From assembly GCF_001686925.1 (NCBI RefSeq), contig NZ_LVEN01000012.1, forward strand, positions 341,519 through 405,518: a stretch of DNA of 64,000 nucleotides. Direction: 5' to 3'. The position numbers and the translations under genes were made by a program. Origin of the DNA: Flavobacterium piscis (GTDB lineage: Bacteria; Bacteroidota; Bacteroidia; Flavobacteriales; Flavobacteriaceae). Positions 44,196 through 53,448 of this stretch are shown here, in pieces (position 1 is the first letter of the stretch; each line of letters begins with the position of its first letter). The notes beneath the pieces are model-generated. The model was not told where the DNA came from. It made no database searches and saw only the letters and a program-made list of their open reading frames with translations.

Positions 44196-45362
44196 ATGAA
44201 AAAAATACTTTTTTTACTAACCGCTTCTGTAGCGATTATTTCATGCAGTAAAGTTAAAGACGGAGAATACCTAATTACAGGAACTGCAACAGGTATTGAA
44301 AACGGAAAAACAATCATTCTTCAAGGTCAGGACCCAACTACTAAAATGGCAGTGGCTCTTGATACAGTAAAAGTTGAAAACGGAAAATTTGAAATAAAAG
44401 GAAAAGTAACTGAACCAGCTTTTCATACTTTAATTCTTCAAGGTGCTAACGGACCAATTCCTTTTATATTAGAAACAGGAGAAATTACTATTGCAATTGA
44501 TAAAGATAGTATTCATAAATCTAAAATTTCTGGAACTTACAACAATGACGAGTATGTAAAATTCAATGAGGATTTAACTAAAACTCAAAAAAGTTTAGTT
44601 GACTTTCAGAAAAAGAATACTCAAAAAATGCAACAAGCTCAACAAGCTCAGGATACAGCAACTATTAATGGTTTGATGAAACAATACATGACTCTTCAAA
44701 CTGAAGTTCAGGCTAATTCTAAAAAGAAATATTTAGCTTACGCTGAAACTCACCCAAAAGCTTACATCTCAGCTTTGATTATTCAAAGTATGGTTGCAGA
44801 TCCAAGTGCTGATATTAAAAAGACAGAAAGCTTATTTAATGCTTTGGATGAGTCTTTGAAAAATAGTACTACCGGAAAAGAAATTAAAACAAAATTAGGT
44901 CAGGCACAATTACCTGCAGTTGGTGCATCAGCAGCTCCTGTTGGCAGCCCTAACTGAAGAGCAGATTTTTCGGCTCCTAATCCGCAAGGAAAAGTTGTTT
45001 CTCTTAAAGAAAGCTTAGGTAAAGTGACAATTGTAGATTTCTGGGCTTCATGGTGTGGACCATGCAGACAGGAAAATCCAAATGTTGTAGCAATCTACAA
45101 GGAACTTCATTCAAAAGGATTAAATATTATTGGTGTATCATTAGATAAAGAAAAAAGCAAGTGGACAGAAGCTATCGCAAAAGATGGTTTAACCTGGACT
45201 CACGTTTCTAATCTAAAATTTTGGGAAGAGCCAATTGCAAAACAATACGGAGTAGAATCTATTCCGGCAACTTTTATTCTTGATGCATCAGGAAAAGTGG
45301 TTGCTCAAGACTTAAGAGGTCCTGAATTGAAAGCAAAAATATTAGAGCTTTTAGCTAAATAA
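44196..45362 (+). pseudogene. TlpA/ResA-like thiol-disulfide oxidoreductase with DUF4369, interrupted by an in-frame TGA
   Basis: A single frame of 389 codons is broken by TGA at 44955-44957 (codon 254). The first part (253 residues) is a lipoprotein (LLTASVAIISCSKVKDGEYL) with a DUF4369 domain (IENGKTIILQGQDP, ALDTVKVENGKFEIKGKV) and a helical linker. The second part, in the same frame, restarts at R-A-D-F-S-A-P-N-P and carries the thioredoxin domain with active site WASWCGPC (about 283-290) and cis-proline IPATFILD. Intact flavobacterial relatives read through here without a stop. A point mutation or a sequencing error is most likely. A GTG at 45024 could allow reinitiation but would lose the first strand and signal. 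A promoter box precedes it and a terminator follows. Confidence 0.8.
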
Positions 45363-45381
45363 TAGCACTATTCACAATACA

Positions 45382-45410
45382 AAAAATCTCCCTCGTGGAG
45401 ATTTTTTTTT
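45382..45410 (+). terminator. Terminator of the TlpA-like gene
   Basis: Stem AAAATCTCC / GGAGATTTT with long T run, 20 bases after the stop. Confidence 0.9.
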
Positions 45411-45605
45411 GGGATATATACAATAATTAAAGATCAACCTTACACCCCGTAGAGAGAGAAAAATAGTTTACACAGAGATTAAGCTTTATCATTTTTAGCT
45501 TTAATAAACGACATTGCGAAGCATAGAAACACAAAGCACTACATTAGACTTAACTTTTCGGGATTTGTGCTTTAGAAGCCTTAAATACTTACTCTTAGAT
45601 TTGGA

Positions 45606-45893
45606 TTAATTACACAAGACTTTATCGTTTAATATAACAAGACCTTTTATCGTTATCAAACTTTTGTCAGTATCCAAATTCAAAAAGACATATCCCTGTT
45701 CATTCAAAAAAATTAAAGCTTCTAATACTCTTGCTTGATTTTCCGTTCCAGAGGACATATTACTAGTTAATGTTGTTAAAGTATTAAAAATTGGACTAAG
45801 GAGGCTTGTCAGCTCTTCTATACTGAAGCTCATACCATACCTTTCAGCTAATGTCTGCAAAATTTTCATATGAAATATCGATAAGTTTTCCAT
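45606..45893 (-). CDS. Hypothetical protein, 95 residues
   Basis: The protein starts MENLSIFHMKILQTLAERYG and continues with FSIEELTSLLSP, VLEALIFLNEQGYVFLNLDT and LITIKGLVILN. The pattern of three helices then a two-strand wing suggests a winged-helix fold of a DNA-binding or MarR/phage-type adaptor, but no family is recognised. It stands alone, with 243 bases to the TlpA-like gene downstream and 254 to tRNA-Tyr; its own terminator is not obvious. Base composition does not differ from its neighbours by eye. Confidence 0.5.
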   Translation of the reverse strand: MENLSIFHMKILQTLAERYGMSFSIEELTSLLSPIFNTLTTLTSNMSSGTENQARVLEALIFLNEQGYVFLNLDTDKSLITIKGLVILNDKVLCN

Positions 45894-46113
45894 GATAGTT
45901 CCTTTAATATGATATACGAAAATTGATCAGTGATAGATTTGTAAAAGGATTAATTATTACTAAAAATAGAATTCCAAGATGTTGTATTTTACTATAAACA
46001 TCTTGCTCAAAGATTTTATCGCACAAAAAATATAAAAATTTTGAAGTGCAGATTTTGCTTTTTATAAATTTAGAAAGGCAGATTTTAAAATTTTCAACAT
46101 TAAAATTTATCCA

Positions 46114-46145
46114 TAAAAAAAGTCCTAATTTTCATTAGGACTTTT
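46114..46145 (-). terminator. Terminator of tRNA-Tyr
   Basis: Minus-strand stem AAAAGTCCTAAT / ATTAGGACTTTT followed by T residues, starting 3 bases after the tRNA. Confidence 0.9.
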
Positions 46146-46147
46146 AG

Positions 46148-46228
46148 TGGGGAGAGCAGGATTCGAACCTGCGAAGTTTTCACAGCAGATTTACAGTCTG
46201 CCCTCGTTGGCCGCTTGAGTATCTCCCC
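46148..46228 (-). tRNA. tRNA-Tyr (anticodon GTA)
   Basis: The minus strand reads GGGGAGATACTCAAGCGGCC and folds as a cloverleaf with a long variable arm typical of class II tRNAs. The anticodon stem-loop is GCAGACTGTAAATCTGC with anticodon GTA; the T arm is GCAGGTTCGAATCCTGC and the acceptor stem GGGGAGA / TCTCCCC with discriminator A. CCA is not encoded. It is a single tRNA with a consensus promoter and a terminator. Confidence 0.98.
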
Positions 46229-46267
46229 GATCTCAGCGTTAGTGCGCTTTGTTGTTCTAAGCGGTTG

Positions 46268-46298
46268 CAAATATAGGAACGTTTTTCATGTTTACAAA
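46268..46298 (-). promoter_or_regulatory. Consensus promoter of tRNA-Tyr
   Basis: TTTG (46295-46298), 19 bases, then TATATTTG (46268-46275) on the minus strand: an exact fit to the Bacteroidota -33/-7 consensus, about 40 bases before the mature 5' end. Confidence 0.9.
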
Positions 46299-46555
46299 CA
46301 AAAAACGAACTTAATTTTAAGTTATTTTAAAGTTATTTTTTAATTCATTGGAATTGAATAAAATAAAAAAGTACATAGTCAGGATATTTTCTTGTTTTTT
46401 TTAAAATTATAAGATTATTCTTAACTTAAAATTATTTATTTTTCCTTTTAAATATTAGTTCTTACTTCCTGAATAGCCACCTTTCCTGATAAACTAGGAA
46501 TACAATTTAAGAAATGTTATAAAACACTCAGAATTTCTCTGGCAGTCGTGATAAA

Positions 46556-48079
46556 TTAAACTACTTCAGCGATTGGCGATTTCACCCTTGCAAACAATTT
46601 GATGATAAGGTTCTTTAGTCTATTTTGATAATCTTCTATCAACCATTCTTTATAATTCCTACTGGCATTCTCAAGGCACTTCACATATTGTTTTACCCTC
46701 CACTCAATTTCAGGATGGAGCGCTTCTGCTAATGCCACTGCTTCAGAAAGAGTGTTGGCATTTTCCATGCACATCTTTGCCTGTTGCCTAATCGATTCCT
46801 GCATAACATTCTTAGGTTTTTTATCCATTTCAAGTGCTTCATGATAGGCAGCCTCAACATCAAACGTCATTTCAAGTGTGTTGGGAAACTTGGCGCGCAA
46901 TTCAGCCGAGATACTATGGGATTGTACCGCAGAATTTCCAACAGTATGATATTGTAGCTGTTTTGCAAAAGACTCGGGATTTTCAAAAACAAACTGCCAA
47001 TCCAGAGGTGCTTCCCAATTACCAAAACGATGAATATTATTTCCTAAATCAGTTATTCCAAATGTTTTTTTTGATGGAAGTCTTCGCGAACCTCGACCGA
47101 TCATTTGATGATACAGGGTAATAGAAGTGGTTGCCCTGTTCAGTATAATATGCTGCACGGTCGGCTCATCAAATCCCGTGGTAAGAATTGAAACCGAAGT
47201 AAGAACTGCGTCTTTTGTTTTTTTAAACCACTTTAAGATTTTCTTGCGCTCTTCATCAGATGTTTTATTATCCAAATGTTTTATCGGAATTGCTGCTTTT
47301 GTAAAAGTCTCAAAAACTTTTTGAGACGTTTCGATCCCATTATTAAAAATAAGTGTCTTTTTTCCCAGTGCATTTTCTTTATATGCTTTTAATAATAAAT
47401 CCTGCATGACGGCTGAGCTGTACAATTCATTTGAAGAGTTAATCGTATAATCGCCATGGATTCCCGTTTTCAGGGTATTAAGTTCAACTTCAAAAATGAA
47501 TGACTGCGGTTTTGCCAGATAACCTTCATTTATAAGTGTTTCAATGCTTTCTCCTGTGACCAGTGTATCATAATGAAGATTCATTGGCTTTGCAGTGTCA
47601 CTACTAAAAGGAGTTGCCGTAACACCTATAATAAAAGCATTTTTAAAACTTCCCATTAATTTTCTGAATGAATTATGATGTGCTTCATCAATAATGACAA
47701 GTCCCACATCACGAGGTTTTATTTTCTTTGCTTTTATTCTGTTGCGAAGCGTTTCTACCATGGCTACATAACAATCACAGCCTGTTTTAAAATTACCGCT
47801 CGTACTATTAATGATGCAGTTCTGCACACCCAGGCTTTTTAATACCGTGGATGTTTGTTTGCATAATTCTTTACGATGGGTAAGGATAATGACTGTTTTA
47901 GCATATTGTGCAATAAATCTTCTGGCTATTTCTGAAAATACCACTGTCTTGCCTCCGCCTGTAGGCAACTGATACAAAAGCCTTGTTGTCGCTTTATTAT
48001 CCATTTTTTCAAAAATAGATTCTATATCCTTTTCCTGATAATCATAAAAGGAAGCTTTCGGTAGCAGTTTACTAATCAT
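46556..48079 (-). CDS. DEAD/DEAH-box helicase, RadD/YejH-like
   Basis: The 507-residue protein has the superfamily-2 helicase motifs: I LLYQLPTGGGKTVVFSEIAR, Ia ILTHRKELC, II VIIDEAHHNS, III IGVTATPFS, IV TLIFNNGIETSQ, V TTGFDEPTVQHIILNR and VI QMIGRGSRRLPSKK. The P-TGGGKT and QxxGRGSR forms match the RadD/YejH and Ssl2-like group involved in DNA repair or recombination. The C-terminal 120 residues are helical and lack the zinc fingers of E. coli RadD. It is separate from any restriction or defence genes here. A small gene lies 51 bases upstream on the same strand. Confidence 0.85.
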   Translation of the reverse strand: MISKLLPKASFYDYQEKDIESIFEKMDNKATTRLLYQLPTGGGKTVVFSEIARRFIAQYAKTVIILTHRKELCKQTSTVLKSLGVQNCIINSTSGNFKTGCDCYVAMVETLRNRIKAKKIKPRDVGLVIIDEAHHNSFRKLMGSFKNAFIIGVTATPFSSDTAKPMNLHYDTLVTGESIETLINEGYLAKPQSFIFEVELNTLKTGIHGDYTINSSNELYSSAVMQDLLLKAYKENALGKKTLIFNNGIETSQKVFETFTKAAIPIKHLDNKTSDEERKKILKWFKKTKDAVLTSVSILTTGFDEPTVQHIILNRATTSITLYHQMIGRGSRRLPSKKTFGITDLGNNIHRFGNWEAPLDWQFVFENPESFAKQLQYHTVGNSAVQSHSISAELRAKFPNTLEMTFDVEAAYHEALEMDKKPKNVMQESIRQQAKMCMENANTLSEAVALAEALHPEIEWRVKQYVKCLENASRNYKEWLIEDYQNRLKNLIIKLFARVKSPIAEVV

Positions 48080-48130
48080 CTTATTTCTTTATTTGATATT
48101 ATTTAAATTGCAGGTGGAACCTGTTGTTCA

Positions 48131-48301
48131 TTATTCTTCTGCCGGCTGCAGCTGTGACTCCATGAATTTTCCCGTCACGATAGTACCTTCTTCATCTTCC
48201 CATTGTGTTATTACGTTTTCAATAAGTTCAGGCTCGAATCCAATTACTTTCATCACCTGATTACCAAATTCCTGCTGTACATTTTGTCCTTTCTTAAACA
48301 T
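48131..48301 (-). CDS. Small DUF2158-like protein, 56 residues
   Basis: The peptide starts MFKKGQNVQQEFGNQVMKVI and continues ENVITQWEDEEGTIVTGKF, ending in ESQLQPAEE. The order F-x-x-G-x-x-V, M-x-V, W-x-D-...-G-x-F resembles the DUF2158/YodC type of small beta proteins, but the match is tentative. It is 51 bases upstream of the helicase gene on the same strand and could be co-transcribed with it. The frame is in the right codon phase and has no competing gene. Confidence 0.6.
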   Translation of the reverse strand: MFKKGQNVQQEFGNQVMKVIGFEPELIENVITQWEDEEGTIVTGKFMESQLQPAEE

Positions 48302-48480
48302 AATTATATAATTTAGCGTTAGTAGATTATTTCTTTGAGCGTTATACTAAATGCGTTGTCTTCCTTATTTTTTTATACTTTAAAATTAGAGCAAGAACTG
48401 TATCTAACTTTTATACTATTGTAGTGGTTTATTATATTATTTTATGTTGGTAAGCACCATTAAAAAAATCATTAAAACAG

Positions 48481-48516
48481 AAAAAATCTACATCTTTACA
48501 GTTGTAGATTTTTTTG
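48481..48516 (-). terminator. Bidirectional terminator after the alcohol dehydrogenase gene
   Basis: Stem AAATCTACA / TGTAGATTT with A/T-rich tracts on both sides, 29 bases after the dehydrogenase stop. Confidence 0.8.
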
Positions 48517-48544
48517 TTTAATATCTAAGTACGGTCAAGGCAAA

Positions 48545-49708
48545 TTATTTCCAAGGATCCAATACTACTTTTACACATCCGTCTTCTTTCTTATTAAAAA
48601 TTTCGTATGCGTGTGAAATCTCAGATAAAGGTAGTCTGTGGGTAATGATATCATCAAGCTGCACTTTTCCCTGTACCACATATTCCAAAAGTTTGTCGAT
48701 GTGTTTATGTGCAGGTGCCTGCCCACCTTTTAAAATAATTCCTTTATCAAAAAACTGTCCCAGAGGAAAATTATCATAATTAACAGGATATACACCAAGC
48801 ACCGACACTATACCGCTTCGTCGAACTGCGCTCATACAAGCTTCTAAAACTTTGATGGAACCTTTTTCAAAGTTGATAGTCGCTTTTATTTTGTCTGTGA
48901 AGCTTCTTTCGGGTTCAAATCCAACAGCATCAATACATACGTCCGCTCCACGTCCGTTTGTAAGTGATCTGATATGCTCCACCACATCTTTTGGATCTTC
49001 CCACAATATAGTGGTAGCACCTGTAGAAACTCTGGCTTTATCCAAACGGTATTGCAATGTATCTACGATAATAACCTGCGCTGCGCCTCTGAGCCATGCG
49101 CTTTTTGCAGCCATTATCCCAACGGGACCTGAACCAAAAATGGCAACCGTCTCTCCTCCTTTCACTTCTCCCCAGTCTACACCAGTGTATCCCGTTGGAA
49201 AAATATCGGTCAGAAAAAGTACTTGTTCATCGCTAAGGTTTTCAGGCACTACTCTGGGACCATAATTGGCATAAGGTACTCTTACGTACTGTGCTTGTCC
49301 TCCATCGTATCCTCCATACAAGTCGGTATACCCAAAAAGAGCACCACCCTTTTCCGTCAGGATTCCGCCCTCAGGACCATAGTGCTCGGGGTTGCTGTGC
49401 TCACAGTTTCCCGGCACATCATGGTTGCAGAAAAAACAGTTTCCGCATGCTACCGGAAAAGGAACAACCACACGATCGCCTCGTTTAAGATGCGTAACTG
49501 CTGATCCTGTTTCTTCAACTATTCCCATAAATTCATGCCCCAAAACCATTGGGGATGTTGGCATTGCCCCGGAATAAATGTGCAGATCTGATCCACATAT
49601 GGCTGTTGATGTTACTTTCAAAATAATATCATCCTGAGCATTGATTTTTGGATCTTCTACTGTATCATACTTAACGGAACCTGGTCCGTGAATAACTGCT
49701 GCTTTCAT
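48545..49708 (-). CDS. Zinc-dependent alcohol dehydrogenase (formaldehyde dehydrogenase-like)
   Basis: The 387-residue protein has the medium-chain dehydrogenase layout: catalytic zinc ligands STAICGSDLHIYSG, GHEFMGIVEE, the structural zinc region FPVACGNCFFCNHDVPGNCE and the NAD fold VAIFGSGPVGIMAAKSAWLR. The insertion between the zinc lobe and the coenzyme domain and the region DICFPTGYTG-like (LTDIFPTGYTGVDWGEVKGG) are those of glutathione-independent formaldehyde or aldehyde dehydrogenases. The substrate is unknown. It is a single gene with a terminator shared by both strands. Confidence 0.9.
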   Translation of the reverse strand: MKAAVIHGPGSVKYDTVEDPKINAQDDIILKVTSTAICGSDLHIYSGAMPTSPMVLGHEFMGIVEETGSAVTHLKRGDRVVVPFPVACGNCFFCNHDVPGNCEHSNPEHYGPEGGILTEKGGALFGYTDLYGGYDGGQAQYVRVPYANYGPRVVPENLSDEQVLFLTDIFPTGYTGVDWGEVKGGETVAIFGSGPVGIMAAKSAWLRGAAQVIIVDTLQYRLDKARVSTGATTILWEDPKDVVEHIRSLTNGRGADVCIDAVGFEPERSFTDKIKATINFEKGSIKVLEACMSAVRRSGIVSVLGVYPVNYDNFPLGQFFDKGIILKGGQAPAHKHIDKLLEYVVQGKVQLDDIITHRLPLSEISHAYEIFNKKEDGCVKVVLDPWK

Positions 49709-49944
49709 AGTTTTTTATTTTAAAATTTACAGAAAGCTAAGTAACTTATATTTAAGACATTAAAATTACAATATATGCTAAAATTCTTATATATAAATCA
49801 CCATTTTGAAATCTTATAACCAGATAAAATGGTAAGTTTTTATTCAGTTAAGATGATTTAAGATGACTTTTGAAAATTTAACAGGCGTTGTTTTACCATT
49901 ATATATCATTTTTACGTTCTCTACTATAATCGAGATAAGATATT

Positions 49945-49981
49945 AAAAAAAAAGCCTGCAGTTTTGAACTGCAGGCTTTTT
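49945..49981 (-). terminator. Terminator of the DUF892 gene
   Basis: Perfect stem AAAAAGCCTGCAGTT / AACTGCAGGCTTTTT with 3-base loop; works on either strand. Confidence 0.9.
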
Positions 49982-49997
49982 CTGTAATAGTATTTTA

Positions 49998-50642
49998 CTA
50001 TTTTTCGTCGTCTTCAGTAGCATCGAAATTAATAGTATTGTAAGCCGCTTCCGTTAAGGTAACGTCTGCTTCTTTTTCTTCGTTTAAGGTCTCAACCAAT
50101 AAAGATACAGCTTCGTCTTCCCCAAGAGTTTTAGCAAATGCGGCAAGAGTTCCGTAAGTTGCAATTTCGTAATGCTCTATTTTTTGAGACGCAGCAATGA
50201 TCCCTGCGTCACGAACAGCACCCGGTTCAGTTTCTTCTAAAATACCTTCCCCTTCTTTAATGAGGCCATCCATAGCATCACATTTTTTGGCTACTGCCTT
50301 TTCACCAACTGAAGCAAATACTTCTTCTAGTCTGCTTACCTGGCCCTTAGTAACTTCCAAGTGATCATTAATAGCGTCAATTAAATTTTGAGAAGTAGCA
50401 TTTTTAGCCATTTTAGGAAGTGCTTTGACTAAAGCTTTCTCTGCCCAATAGATATCTTTTAGTGAATCTACAAAAAGATCTCTTAATCCTTCTGCCGCTG
50501 ATGCCTTCGGTTTCACTGTCCCTTTCGGAGAAGTGGTTTTACTGTCAGCTGATTTTTTAGTTGTAGCGTCATTTTTTGATGTCGAACTACTTTTAGCAGG
50601 AGTTGCTTTTTTCGCTGCTGTTTTTGTATTTGAATCTTTCAT
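49998..50642 (-). CDS. DUF892 (YciE/YciF-type ferritin-like) protein
   Basis: The 214-residue protein has a Lys/Ser/Thr/Ala-rich N-terminal tail of about 55 residues (TAAKKATPAKSSSTSKNDAT), as in DNA-binding or intrinsically disordered regions, and a DUF892 ferritin-like domain: GLRDLFVDSLKDIYWAEKAL, LIDAINDHLEVTKGQVSRLE, IIAASQKIEHYEIATYGTLA and LVETLNEEKEADVTLTEAAY. The E-x-x-H pairs fit a di-iron four-helix bundle. Such proteins are general-stress-induced. A start at 50684 would lie upstream of the TAnnTTTG box (TACATTTG, 50670-50677), so 50642 is chosen. Confidence 0.88.
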   Translation of the reverse strand: MKDSNTKTAAKKATPAKSSSTSKNDATTKKSADSKTTSPKGTVKPKASAAEGLRDLFVDSLKDIYWAEKALVKALPKMAKNATSQNLIDAINDHLEVTKGQVSRLEEVFASVGEKAVAKKCDAMDGLIKEGEGILEETEPGAVRDAGIIAASQKIEHYEIATYGTLAAFAKTLGEDEAVSLLVETLNEEKEADVTLTEAAYNTINFDATEDDEK

Positions 50643-51314
50643 GATATGTTTTTTAAAAAATTTGTTTTTCAAATGTACTACCACGGTGTTTTAATTTTCT
50701 TATACAATTTTACAGCATTATTGCAACATTTAAACATTTAATCACTTAAAGATCAGTCGCTAAGAAGTTTAATTATGAAATAAATTGAATCAATTATATA
50801 AATCGAAATGAATATACGAAGCGAAATAAAATTGTTACGCCTTCTCAAACAGAGTAATTTGTCTCAATAAATTAAGGGTACATATTCCAAAAAGAGCAAT
50901 CCAGACTGACAGGAAAACTTTCTTTTAAGACAATTCAATTATAAACCGGAGAGAAACCAATTACAAAAATGTATCAAAAACTGGGGGCTTCCCTGCTTAA
51001 TTTGTTTGGTGTGTCGAAACGGTTCCTAAAAATTCCAGTAATTTTTTTAGAGATAAATTTAATAGTATAAATTATATAATAATTCTCCGAAACATTTATA
51101 AGATACAAAATCTGCAAATCTTTAAATTCTCGATTTTCCTTGTCTTAATGCAGTTTTTTAATGCCGTTATTTCAGTATATTTCAGGCTAAAAAATACTGA
51201 AAATTATAAAGTTCATTCAGAATTGAAATGATCCATCTTAATCCATTAATACTCCAACATATTAAATGTTAAAACATTACGGAAAATTTTATTAACTTTA
51301 TTAAAAATATTTCC
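50643..51314. other. Intergenic gap with DUF892 promoter, otherwise empty
   Basis: The DUF892 -7 box lies at 50670-50677. The remainder is AT-rich with only a weak 33-codon frame from 50970, which I do not believe. A weak TAACTTTA box lies about 22 bases before the GTG at 51315. Confidence 0.5.
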
Positions 51315-52295
51315 GTGAAAACAATTAAACACTCCTATGGTGCTGATCTCTCCTGGATTGAAAATTTTGCTAATCAATTTGGAGGAAAAATCGAAGACAA
51401 TTATATTATTATGCCTGAAGAATTACAAACAGGAACCCGATATTTCCTGGATTGCGGAGAAGGTATAGTTGCTTATTATATAAATGTAAAATACAATAAG
51501 AACTTTCGATTTATTCAAAAAAACGAAGACAATGATTTTGTAGGTCTTTATTACAATTTAACCGAAGGAGAAGCTACTGTCAGTAGAGAAAGTACAGTGT
51601 ATGATGTAGGCAGATGGCAATATAATATGTCAGTAATTGATGCATCGCTCGAATCTGATTATAATGTTAAGGCCGGAAGCAGCACATTTGCTCTTTGCAT
51701 TTTTATAAAAAAAGAAAAAATAAAAACATTTGTGAGAGATCATAATATTACATTTCGCGACATCGATTTATTGACAGATCCAAGCAGAAATACAATTGTA
51801 AGGTTTGATCGAATGAGCAGTGAAAGCTATCATTTACTAAATGATTTACGCAAATTAGAAGTTGGAGGGTCTATATTTAATTTAAATTTAATTGGAACCG
51901 TTCAAATGCTTATTTCAAATTACTTAAAAAAAATGGCTAGCCGAAGAATCATTATTCAAACAGTCAATTCTTCAGATTTATCAAATATAATTGCTTCACA
52001 AATGTATTTAATAGACCATATCGAAGATCATTTTCCAAGTATTACACAAATGGCAGGCAGAGCCAATATGTCAGAAACAAAATTTAAAAATTTATTTAAA
52101 AAAATTACCGGAATGACTGCTAATAAATTTTTCATGGACAATAAACTCCTAAAAGCTAAAGAATTGCTTGAAAGTAAGCAATTATCAATATCACAAGTAT
52201 CAGATCAATTAAGTTTTACGAATAACTCTTATTTTGCTTCAAAGTTCAAGGAGAATTTTGGCTTATCTCCCAAAACTTTTATCAAGCAATTGTAG
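51315..52295 (+). CDS. AraC-family transcriptional regulator (first of tandem pair)
   Basis: The 326-residue protein has a C-terminal AraC domain with two helix-turn-helix units (SITQMAGRANMSETKFKNLF and LSISQVSDQLSFTNNSYFAS, then KFKENFGLSPKTF). Residues 1-200 form a beta-rich sensor region (FANQFGGKIEDNYIIMPEEL) shared with the next gene and with the gene at 15430-16455. The start codon is GTG. The signal and target are unknown. It is 59 bases from the paralogous gene downstream. Confidence 0.85.
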   Translation: MKTIKHSYGADLSWIENFANQFGGKIEDNYIIMPEELQTGTRYFLDCGEGIVAYYINVKYNKNFRFIQKNEDNDFVGLYYNLTEGEATVSRESTVYDVGRWQYNMSVIDASLESDYNVKAGSSTFALCIFIKKEKIKTFVRDHNITFRDIDLLTDPSRNTIVRFDRMSSESYHLLNDLRKLEVGGSIFNLNLIGTVQMLISNYLKKMASRRIIIQTVNSSDLSNIIASQMYLIDHIEDHFPSITQMAGRANMSETKFKNLFKKITGMTANKFFMDNKLLKAKELLESKQLSISQVSDQLSFTNNSYFASKFKENFGLSPKTFIKQL

Positions 52296-52354
52296 CTATT
52301 TTGAAATTTAATTTCCTAAACAGAATCCTTCTTTATCAAGATTAATAATTGCTT

Positions 52355-53347
52355 ATGAAAAAAGTTTCACATTACTATAGTTTAACTCCAGAATGGCAAA
52401 GTGAATTTGTTCAAAATTTAGGAGCCAAATTAATTGATGATAAAATTACTGTTATTCCCGAATCAATGGGTAAGGGGCATTCTTATTTCACTCAAATAAT
52501 ACCTGGTATATCGGTTTTGTTTATAGATTTCACTTTAAAAGTTCCCCTAAAAATTACAAGAAATAGATCTGATATTCCTCTGTACATATTTCATTTTGAC
52601 TTAAGTGAGCATGTTAATTTAATAAAAATCAACAACAAGTCTTACGAGATTGGCTCCTACGACAAATTAGATCTTGCTATTATAGACAATCAGATAGAAA
52701 GCTCCTTTAAACCCTCTGTCAATGAAAGAACAATTGCTATAAGAATACTCGTTGATAAGGCCCTGCTAAATGATTTTATAAAAAAACATTCCAAAAAAGA
52801 AGAAGTAAAACCAAGTGTTAAAAAAGGCCAAAGAGTTTTTTATCATTATGGCAATATCGACAGCAATAGTATTTTACTAATTCAGTCCATCAAAAATAAA
52901 TCAGTATTCGATTTGTCATTTGAATCTTTGCTTAAAGGCGTATCCTTAAAACTACTCGGCAATTTTTTTAATAAATTTTATCATTCTCAAAATCCAAAAA
53001 GCAGTGTTACTGATAGTGAACAAGAAGCAATCAATAAAACAAAAGAATATCTTCTTAATAATTTGTATGGCCTATTTCCTTCAGTAACTTTTTTAGCTTC
53101 AATGGCAGGTATGTCAGAATCAAAATATAAAATTTTATTTAAAAAATGTTTTAATGATACTCCTAACAATTTATTTATTAAGGAAAAAATGTCTCTTGCC
53201 AAAGAACTTTTACAAAGTGGTACATTCATCTCATTAACTGCTATTATTTATGAATTGAATTATACTAAACTAAGTTATTTTTCATCAAAATATTATGAAA
53301 TTTTTCAAAGAAAACCGTCCGAAGATTTTATAAAAAAACATGCTTGA
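52355..53347 (+). CDS. AraC-family transcriptional regulator (second of tandem pair)
   Basis: The 330-residue protein begins MKKVSHYYSLTPEWQSEFVQ and has the same plan as the previous gene: sensor part (NLGAKLIDDKITVIPESMGK), linker and AraC domain (SVTFLASMAGMSESKYKILF; SLTAIIYELNYTKLSYFSSK, then YYEIFQRKPSEDF). The two proteins are clearly related along their full length but diverged, so it is an old tandem duplication. The ATG at 52355 matches its paralogue. A terminator follows. Confidence 0.85.
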   Translation: MKKVSHYYSLTPEWQSEFVQNLGAKLIDDKITVIPESMGKGHSYFTQIIPGISVLFIDFTLKVPLKITRNRSDIPLYIFHFDLSEHVNLIKINNKSYEIGSYDKLDLAIIDNQIESSFKPSVNERTIAIRILVDKALLNDFIKKHSKKEEVKPSVKKGQRVFYHYGNIDSNSILLIQSIKNKSVFDLSFESLLKGVSLKLLGNFFNKFYHSQNPKSSVTDSEQEAINKTKEYLLNNLYGLFPSVTFLASMAGMSESKYKILFKKCFNDTPNNLFIKEKMSLAKELLQSGTFISLTAIIYELNYTKLSYFSSKYYEIFQRKPSEDFIKKHA

Positions 53348-53375
53348 AAACTTAATTCGTAAAACTATAAACTTG

Positions 53376-53405
53376 AAAACGGGTATCTCAAAAGATACCC
53401 GTTTC
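53376..53405. terminator. Terminator between the AraC gene and the OmpA operon
   Basis: Perfect 12-bp stem AAACGGGTATCT / AGATACCCGTTT, loop CAAA. The T tract is weak (CTATTT), but its position between convergent ends suits use by both strands. Confidence 0.75.
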
Positions 53406-53448
53406 TATTTAAAATATGTTCAACTAAAATGGGGTTCAGACCAAATGA

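Noticed and set aside
44955..44957. TGA read as selenocysteine
   Set aside because: The position is a linker, the active-site cysteines are normal, no SECIS-like stem is seen just after it, and flavobacteria are not known to use Sec widely.
46556..48079. Helicase considered as part of a defence system
   Set aside because: No nuclease, methyltransferase, toxin or reverse transcriptase is beside it; the neighbours are a small protein, tRNA-Tyr and a dehydrogenase.
50970..51071. 33-codon frame in the gap before the AraC pair
   Set aside because: No promoter, no coupled neighbour and no recognisable pattern; open by chance in AT-rich DNA.
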